Shown: positions 58,790-64,000 of the stretch, piece after piece | Layout of the letters: every line of letters starts with the position of its first letter | Position numbering within the stretch: the stretch's first letter is position 1 | Assembly (NCBI RefSeq): GCF_000382045.1 | Contig: NZ_KB907455.1 | Span: 337,076 to 401,075 of the forward strand | Direction: 5' to 3' | DNA from: Variovorax atrisoli 110B | Lineage (GTDB): Bacteria > Pseudomonadota > Gammaproteobacteria > Burkholderiales > Burkholderiaceae_C | DNA length: 64,000 nt | The notes under the pieces: model-generated | Database searches by the model: none | Told to the model about the DNA's origin: nothing | The model's input: the letters and a program-made list of their open reading frames with translations, nothing else | Translations under genes and position numbers: made by a program

Positions 58790-58890
58790 CGCTCCCGCAG
58801 GCCTCGCGTACTTCGTGTCGCTTTGCCAACCCTCTCGCCGGGAGCGATGCCGGCGGCCCGGCAGAGCCGGTTCCGCGGTATTCCCACTAA
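58790..58890. repeat. Dispersed ~100-bp intergenic repeat, copy C
   Basis: The 118-bp trpG-ltaE gap is a third copy of the repeat at 2462-2560 and 12733-12840, with GTACTTCGTGTCGCTTTGCC and GGCCCGGCAGAGCCGGTTCC GCGG. The hairpin core is more degraded here (CCCTCTCGCCGGGAGCG). Direct orientation relative to copy A. Confidence 0.8.
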
Positions 58891-58902
58891 GGACCCCAAG
58901 AC

Positions 58903-59961
58903 ATGCCCACCTCCGATTCCCTCGTCGACCTGCGCAGCGACACCGTCACGCAGCCCACGCCCGCGATGCGCGAGGCCATGATGGCGGCGCCGCTGGGCGA
59001 CGACGTCTTCGCCACCGATCCGAGCGTGAACGCGCTGCAGGAGAAGATCGCGGCCATGCTGGGCTTCGAGGCGGCGCTGTTCGTGCCCACAGGCACGCAG
59101 AGCAACCTGTGCGCGATCCTGTCGCACTGCGGCCGCGGCGACGAGTACATCGTCGGCCAGCAGGCGCACTGCTACCGCTGGGAAGGCGGTGGCGCCGCGG
59201 TGTTCGGCAGCGTGCAGCCGCAGCCGCTGGACCACGCAGGCGACGGCACGCTGCCGCTCGCGCAGATCGAGGCGGCCATCAAGCCAGACGACGCGCACTT
59301 CGCGCGCACCCGGCTGCTGGCGCTGGAGAACACGCTGGGCGGCAAGCTGCTGCCTTTCGAATACGTGCAGGCCGCGACCGACCTTGCCAAGGGCAAGGGA
59401 CTGCAGCGCCACCTCGACGGTGCGCGGCTCTTCAATGCCGCGACGGCGCAGGCCGCACTGAACAGGCACAGCGACATCCGCGCGGAAGCCCGCCGCATCG
59501 CGCAGTGCTTCGACAGCGTGTCGGTGTGCTTCAGCAAGGGGCTGGGTGCACCGGTGGGCTCGGCGCTGGTCGGTTCGCGCGAGTTCATCGCCCGCGCGCA
59601 CCGCATCCGCAAGATGGCGGGCGGCGGCATGCGGCAGGCCGGCCTGCTGGCGGCGGCGGCCTCGCACGCGCTCGACCACCATGTCGACCGCCTCGCCGAC
59701 GACCACGCGCTGGCGCAGCGCCTGGCGCAGGGGCTCGAAGGCATCGAGGGACTGAAGGTTGAGGCGCCGCAGACGAACATCGTGTTCGTCGACCTCGTCG
59801 GCGCCGCGCAGTCGCGCTCCGCGGAGCTGCTGGCGAGCCTCAATGCGCAGGGCATCCTTGCGACGGGGCTCTACCGGCTGCGTTTCGTGACGCACCTTGA
59901 TGTCGATGCCGCCGGCGTCGACAGGGCCGTCGCGGCGATCCGCGCCTTCTTCAAGTCCTGA
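58903..59961 (+). CDS. ltaE: Low-specificity L-threonine aldolase
   Basis: 352-residue PLP enzyme cleaving threonine/allo-threonine to glycine and acetaldehyde. Motifs: DLRSDTVTQPTPAMREAM, GDDVFATDPSVNALQEKI, HLDGARLFNAA and the PLP lysine 212 in VCFSKGLGAPVGS. Inserted between trpG and trpD together with an amino-acid exporter. Confidence 0.95.
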   Translation: MPTSDSLVDLRSDTVTQPTPAMREAMMAAPLGDDVFATDPSVNALQEKIAAMLGFEAALFVPTGTQSNLCAILSHCGRGDEYIVGQQAHCYRWEGGGAAVFGSVQPQPLDHAGDGTLPLAQIEAAIKPDDAHFARTRLLALENTLGGKLLPFEYVQAATDLAKGKGLQRHLDGARLFNAATAQAALNRHSDIRAEARRIAQCFDSVSVCFSKGLGAPVGSALVGSREFIARAHRIRKMAGGGMRQAGLLAAAASHALDHHVDRLADDHALAQRLAQGLEGIEGLKVEAPQTNIVFVDLVGAAQSRSAELLASLNAQGILATGLYRLRFVTHLDVDAAGVDRAVAAIRAFFKS

Positions 59962-59977
59962 AAACCGCGAGCGCGCG

Positions 59978-60643
59978 ATGCCCGACCTTCCCCATCTGCT
60001 CGCATTCATCGCCGCCGGCTGGCTGCTGAATCTCACACCGGGGCCCGACGTGCTCTACGTGGTGACCAATTCGCTGCGCTGTGGCGTTCGCGCCGGTATC
60101 GTGGCCGGGCTCGGCATCACGGCCGGCTGCTTCGTGCACATCTTCGCCGCCGCCGTCGGCGTGGGCACGCTGATGGCGACGTCGGCCGCGGCCTTCACGG
60201 TGCTCAAGTACATCGGCGCGGCTTACCTGTTGTACCTGGGCGTGCGCATGCTGGTGTCGAAGGCGGCGCCACCCGCCGACCTGGACGCGGCCGCCGCGGC
60301 GGCGGGCGGGGAGCGCAGCCTCAAGGCGATCTTCCTGGGCGGCTTCTGGACCAACGTGCTCAACCCGAAGGTGGCGCTGTTCTTCCTGGCCTTCGTGCCT
60401 CAGTTCATCGCGCCGGGCACCGACAACAAGGCGCTGGCCTTCGTGCTGCTGGGCGTGCTGTTCAACGTCAATGCCATCCCCGTCAACGTGGGGTGGGCCC
60501 TTGCGGCGGGCTGGATGGCTCGCCGCAGCGCGGTGCGCAAGGGCATGCACTGGCTCGACCGTGTCGCCGGCGTGCTGTTCATCGGCTTCGGCCTCAAGCT
60601 CGCGTTCACCGACGCGCCCGCCGCGGTCCGCGTCGGCCGCTGA
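59978..60643 (+). CDS. LysE/RhtB-family amino-acid exporter
   Basis: 221 residues with six predicted membrane helices. Family strings: NLTPGPDVLYVVTNSLRCG, GAAYLLYLGVRMLVSK, GGFWTNVLNPKVALFFLAFVPQFI. 16 bp behind ltaE, so threonine or homoserine/glycine export is the likely job, possibly co-expressed with the trp genes. Confidence 0.92.
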   Translation: MPDLPHLLAFIAAGWLLNLTPGPDVLYVVTNSLRCGVRAGIVAGLGITAGCFVHIFAAAVGVGTLMATSAAAFTVLKYIGAAYLLYLGVRMLVSKAAPPADLDAAAAAAGGERSLKAIFLGGFWTNVLNPKVALFFLAFVPQFIAPGTDNKALAFVLLGVLFNVNAIPVNVGWALAAGWMARRSAVRKGMHWLDRVAGVLFIGFGLKLAFTDAPAAVRVGR

Positions 60644-60664
60644 TTCTTTCCGAGGAGACTTTCC

Positions 60665-61687
60665 ATGATCACCCCCCAGGAAGCGCTGCAGCGCACCATA
60701 GAGCACCGCGAGGTCTTCCACGACGAGATGCTGCACATCGTGCGGCTCATCATGAGCGGCGAGTGCTCGCCCGTGATGATGGCCGCGCTGATCACCGGCC
60801 TGCGCGTGAAGAAGGAGACCATCGGCGAGATCACCGCCGCCGCGCAGGTGATGCGCGAGGTGTCGACCAAGGTGCCGGTGAAGGACACGACGAACCTCGT
60901 CGACATCGTGGGCACCGGCGGCGATGGATCACACACCTTCAACATCTCGACCTGCTCGATGTTCGTGGCCGCCGCCGCGGGCGCCAAGGTGAGCAAGCAC
61001 GGCGGGCGCAGCGTGTCGAGCAAGTCGGGCAGTGCCGACGTGCTGGAGTCGCTGGGGGTGAACATCAACCTCAAGCCCGAGCAGATCGCGCGCTCCATCG
61101 AGGAGTGCGGCATCGGCTTCATGTTCGCCCCGAACCACCATCCGGCAATGAAGAACGTGGCGCCGGTGCGCAAGGAACTGGGCATCAAGACCATCTTCAA
61201 CATCCTTGGGCCGCTGACCAATCCGGCCGGCGCGCCGAACATCCTGATGGGCGTGTTCCACCCCGACCTCGTGGGCATCCAGGTGCGCGCGCTGCAGCGC
61301 CTCGGCGCGGAGCATGCGGTGGTGGTCTACGGACGCGACGGCATGGACGAGATCTCGCTCGGCGCGGCCACCATGGTGGGTGAGCTGAAGAACGGCGAGA
61401 TCCGCGAGTACGAACTGCACCCCGAAGACTTCGGTTTCCAGATGTCGAGCAACCGCACGCTGCGCGTGGAGACGCCCGAGCAGTCGAAGGCGATGCTGCT
61501 GGGCGTGCTCGACAATCAGGCCGGTCCCGCGCTCGACATCGTGCTGCTGAATGCCGGTGCGGCGCTCTATGCGGCGAACGTGGTCGACTCAGTGCAGGCG
61601 GGCGTCGATCGCTCGCGCGCCGCCATCGCATCAGGCGCCGCGAAGGCCAAGCTGGCCGAGCTGGTCAAGGCCTCCGCCACCGTCTGA
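60665..61687 (+). CDS. trpD: Anthranilate phosphoribosyltransferase
   Basis: 340 residues. Second step of tryptophan synthesis. PRPP-binding DIVGTGGDGSHTFNIST, KHGGRSVSSKSGSADVLESL, FAPNHHPAMKNVAPVRKELG and FNILGPLTNPA are all present. SD GAGGAG before the ATG. Confidence 0.97.
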   Translation: MITPQEALQRTIEHREVFHDEMLHIVRLIMSGECSPVMMAALITGLRVKKETIGEITAAAQVMREVSTKVPVKDTTNLVDIVGTGGDGSHTFNISTCSMFVAAAAGAKVSKHGGRSVSSKSGSADVLESLGVNINLKPEQIARSIEECGIGFMFAPNHHPAMKNVAPVRKELGIKTIFNILGPLTNPAGAPNILMGVFHPDLVGIQVRALQRLGAEHAVVVYGRDGMDEISLGAATMVGELKNGEIREYELHPEDFGFQMSSNRTLRVETPEQSKAMLLGVLDNQAGPALDIVLLNAGAALYAANVVDSVQAGVDRSRAAIASGAAKAKLAELVKASATV

Positions 61688-61716
61688 GCTTCAAGAGAAC
61701 AGGAAACCGAGAAGCC

Positions 61717-62517
61717 ATGTCCGACATCCTCGACAAGATCGTTGCCGTCAAGCGCCAGGAAGTGGCTGCGGCACTGAAGCGCACCCCGCTCGAAGCCGTG
61801 CGCCTCGATGCAGAGAGCCGCGTGCTGACGCGCGACTTCGAAGGCGCGCTGCGCGCCAAGATCGCCGCCGGACAAGCCGCGGTGATCGCCGAAGTCAAGA
61901 AAGCCAGTCCGAGCAAGGGCGTGCTGCGCGCGGACTTCATTCCCGCCGACATCGCGCAGAGCTACGCCGAAGGCGACGGCCAGATCAGCGCCGCCTGCCT
62001 CTCGGTGCTGACCGACAGGCAGTTCTTCCAGGGTGGCGTGGACTATCTCAAGCAGGCGCGCGCCTCGTGCGAGCTGCCTGTGCTGCGCAAGGACTTCATC
62101 GTCGATGCCTACCAGGTGTACGAATCGCGCGCGATGGGCGCCGACGCGATCCTGCTGATCGCCGCCTGCCTCGACGACGCGCAGATGAAGGACTACGAAG
62201 CCATCGCGCGCGGCCTGGGCATGGCGGTGCTCGTGGAGGTGCACGACGCGGCCGAGCTCGATCGCGCGCTCAAGCTGAAGACACCGCTGATCGGGGTCAA
62301 CAACCGCAACCTGCGCAATTTCGAGGTGTCGATCCAGGCGACCATCGACCTGCTGCCGGGGCTGCCGGCCGATCGCCTGCCGGTGACCGAGTCGGGCATC
62401 GGCACGCGCGAGGACGTGGCCACCCTGCGGGCAGCGGGCGTCCACGCCTTCCTGGTCGGCGAAACCTTCATGCGCGCCAAGGAACCCGGCGAGGCCCTCG
62501 CCGCATTGTTCAAATGA
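61717..62517 (+). CDS. trpC: Indole-3-glycerol phosphate synthase
   Basis: 266-residue TIM barrel. Motifs: VIAEVKKASPSKGVLR, LSVLTDRQFFQGG, VLRKDFIVDAYQVYESRAMGAD, IGVNNRNLRNFEV, VTESGIGTRED. Stand-alone TrpC without TrpF fusion. ATGA overlap with ung. Confidence 0.97.
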   Translation: MSDILDKIVAVKRQEVAAALKRTPLEAVRLDAESRVLTRDFEGALRAKIAAGQAAVIAEVKKASPSKGVLRADFIPADIAQSYAEGDGQISAACLSVLTDRQFFQGGVDYLKQARASCELPVLRKDFIVDAYQVYESRAMGADAILLIAACLDDAQMKDYEAIARGLGMAVLVEVHDAAELDRALKLKTPLIGVNNRNLRNFEVSIQATIDLLPGLPADRLPVTESGIGTREDVATLRAAGVHAFLVGETFMRAKEPGEALAALFK

Positions 62518-63221
62518 GCCGGCCCGATCAGCTGTCGAGCAGCGACCCCGCCGACTGGCCGGTGGCGCCGGGCTGGCAGCCGCTGATCGACGAGTTCTTC
62601 GGCAGCGCCGTCGGGCAGAAGCTGCAGGCATTCCTGCGCGAGCGACTCGACGCGGGCGCGGTGATCTTTCCGCCGCAGCCGCTCAGGGCGCTGGAACTCA
62701 CGCCGCCGGAAGACGTGCGCGTCGTCATCCTGGGCCAGGATCCGTATCACGGCCGCGGGCAGGCCGAGGGTCTGGCGTTCTCCGTGGCGCCGGGCGTGGC
62801 GCTGCCGCCCTCGCTGCGCAACATCTTCAAGGAACTGCAGCGCGACCTGGGGACGGCGCCGCCGCCGTTTCCGAATCCGGGCGGCAGCCTGGTGAAGTGG
62901 GCTACCCATGGCGTCTTGCTGCTCAACACCTGCCTGACGGTAGAGGAGGCGCAGCCGGCGAGCCATTCCGGTCGCGGCTGGGAGGTGCTGACAGATGCCG
63001 TCATCCAGCATGTTTCGAACGGTGCCAAACCTGTTGTTTTTATGCTGTGGGGCTCGCATGCGCAAAGTAAGCGTGCGTTGATCGACGTTAGGCGCCATAA
63101 GGTGCTGATGTCGAACCATCCGTCGCCTCTCTCGGCCCAGCGACCGCCCGTGCCGTTCATTGGCTGCGGTCATTTCGGCGAAGCACGTGCCTGGCGTGAG
63201 GCGCAGCGGTCGGAGGGGTGA
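62514..63221 (+). CDS. ung: Uracil-DNA glycosylase
   Basis: 235 residues, family 1 UDG. Water-activating motif GQDPYH at 74-79 (Asp 76) and HPSPLS with His 202; LLNTCLTVEEAQPASH also typical. Removes uracil from DNA. Coupled to trpC by ATGA. Confidence 0.96.
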   Translation: MSRPDQLSSSDPADWPVAPGWQPLIDEFFGSAVGQKLQAFLRERLDAGAVIFPPQPLRALELTPPEDVRVVILGQDPYHGRGQAEGLAFSVAPGVALPPSLRNIFKELQRDLGTAPPPFPNPGGSLVKWATHGVLLLNTCLTVEEAQPASHSGRGWEVLTDAVIQHVSNGAKPVVFMLWGSHAQSKRALIDVRRHKVLMSNHPSPLSAQRPPVPFIGCGHFGEARAWREAQRSEG

Positions 63222-63265
63222 AAACTTAGGCGATAATCGTGGGCTAACGCCTCGAGCGGTTTTCC

Positions 63266-63283
63266 TGCATCTTCGTTGATGCA
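63266..63283 (+). terminator. Small hairpin between ung and the tRNA cluster
   Basis: TGCATC-TTCGTT-GATGCA, a perfect 6-bp stem with a UUCG-containing loop, followed by TGGATTT. May end ung transcription; short T-run makes it uncertain. Confidence 0.35.
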
Positions 63284-63287
63284 TGGA

Positions 63288-63318
63288 TTTCCGGATAGTC
63301 ACAAAACCGTGCTATATT
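63288..63318 (+). promoter_or_regulatory. Candidate promoter of the tRNA-tuf cluster
   Basis: TATATT at 63313-63318 is a good -10, 12 bases before the mature tRNA-Tyr 5' end. The matching -35 (TTTCCG/TTCCGG near 63288-63294) is poor. Confidence 0.4.
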
Positions 63319-63330
63319 TCGAGGTTCGCC

Positions 63331-63416
63331 GGAGAGGTGGCCGAGTGGTTAATGGCAGCAGACTGTAAATCTGCCCTCTTACGAGTACGCTGGTTCGAAT
63401 CCAGCCCTCTCCACCA
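63331..63416 (+). tRNA. tyrT: tRNA-Tyr (GTA)
   Basis: 86 nt with encoded CCA. Acceptor stem GGAGAGG/CCTCTCC, anticodon loop with GTA (gactGTAaat), long class II variable arm, T-arm GGTTCGAATCC. Confidence 0.97.
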
Positions 63417-63480
63417 GCGATGAATTTGGTTTCTAAGAGCGTTTGGATATCGCGCTTTGGGTGCCTTGGGTGCTCCTGAT

Positions 63481-63554
63481 GCGGGAGTAGTTCAATGGTA
63501 GAACCCCAGCCTTCCAAGCTGATGACGCGGGTTCGATTCCCGTCTCCCGCTCCA
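63481..63554 (+). tRNA. glyT: tRNA-Gly (TCC)
   Basis: 74 nt with encoded CCA. Acceptor GCGGGAG/CTCCCGC, anticodon stem CAGC/GCTG with loop CTTCCAA (anticodon TCC), T-arm GGGTTCGATTCCC. Confidence 0.97.
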
Positions 63555-63594
63555 GAGACCCGGTTCGGCGCCGGAAGCGAATGGTTAGACAAAA

Positions 63595-63669
<75 letters not shown>

Positions 63670-63742
63670 GTTTTTGGGGGTTGCAAAAGCTGCACTGCAA
63701 CCCATCTGCATACGTTGGAAACGTTTTTTTCGGAGTCGAAAA

Positions 63743-64000
63743 ATGGCAAAAGGTAAATTCACCCGCACCAAGCCGCACGTGAACGTGGGCACGATCGGTC
63801 ACGTCGACCACGGCAAGACCACGCTGACGGCTGCGATCGCAACGGTGCTGTCGTCGAAGTTCGGCGGCGAAGCCAAGGCCTACGACCAGATCGACGCGGC
63901 GCCTGAAGAAAAGGCACGCGGCATCACGATCAACACCGCGCACGTCGAGTACGAGACGGCCAATCGCCACTACGCACACGTCGACTGCCCCGGCCACGCC
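63743..64000 (+). CDS. tuf: Elongation factor Tu (3' partial)
   Basis: First 86 codons of EF-Tu: MAKGKFTRTKPHVNVGTIGH, P-loop GHVDHGKTT, switch I EEKARGITIN and the start of the DCPGH motif. Delivers aminoacyl-tRNA to the ribosome. The Tyr-Gly-Thr tRNA genes upstream are the usual betaproteobacterial tufB context. Runs off the window. Confidence 0.98.
   Translation, partial: MAKGKFTRTKPHVNVGTIGHVDHGKTTLTAAIATVLSSKFGGEAKAYDQIDAAPEEKARGITINTAHVEYETANRHYAHVDCPGHA

Overview
The window looks like a chromosomal segment of a high-GC betaproteobacterium of the Comamonadaceae, most likely Variovorax or a close relative. This rests on the GC-rich codon use, the gene order tRNA-Tyr / tRNA-Gly / tRNA-Thr / tuf at the right end, the gph / trpE / trpG / trpD / trpC / ung neighbourhood, and several families of GC-rich dispersed intergenic repeats. 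The genus is an inference from recall; no search was run.

About 1.1-52.7 kb is one very large type VI secretion (T6SS) locus holding all thirteen core genes. The rightward part runs tssK-tssL-tssM-tagF, a 700-bp inverted repeat, a Ser/Thr kinase with a DUF4384 tail, an MltA-type transglycosylase, a sigma-like / single-pass membrane protein pair, a secreted caspase-like protein with a DUF4384-type tail, a divergent Hcp, tagJ, tssE-F-G-H and vgrG. A spike and cargo region follows: a first module (vgrG, DUF2169-pentapeptide fusion, second pentapeptide protein, DUF3540, DUF4150 PAAR-like tip) and a second one (vgrG, DUF6484, DUF2169, pseudo-ketosynthase, DUF4150-nuclease effector, propeller-like probable immunity protein, TIGR02270 protein, small membrane protein). 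The second closely resembles the vgrG1b-tse7-tsi7 cluster of Pseudomonas aeruginosa. tagH (FHA) and a PP2C phosphatase close the rightward block at a terminator. A leftward operon (tssA-tssB-tssC-hcp-peptidoglycan-binding protein) and a rightward tssJ diverge from a short promoter region. Beyond lies an unusual second leftward pair, a DotU/DUF4384 fusion plus a TssM-like protein reduced to its N-terminal third and lacking a Walker A lysine, diverging from an orphan LuxR-type response regulator.

About 52.7-56.0 kb holds small lipoprotein, membrane and secreted proteins, an IscR-like Rrf2 regulator with only one cysteine, gph and a chalcone-isomerase-fold protein. About 56.1-63.2 kb is the trp region: a candidate WPW leader peptide, trpE, a GxxExxY protein, trpG, then threonine aldolase and a LysE/RhtB exporter, trpD, trpC and ung. 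The right end carries three tRNAs and the start of tuf.

How the T6SS parts probably work together: TssJ-L-M form the envelope complex, TssK-F-G-E the baseplate, TssA-B-C with Hcp the sheath and tube, and TssH recycles the sheath. The kinase, phosphatase, TagH and TagF make a threonine-phosphorylation switch. The sigma-like/membrane/caspase cassette and the TssL2-TssM2-like pair are the parts I cannot match to a described T6SS function. With the kinase they share a DUF4384-type domain, so they are the best candidates for an undescribed envelope-sensing module.
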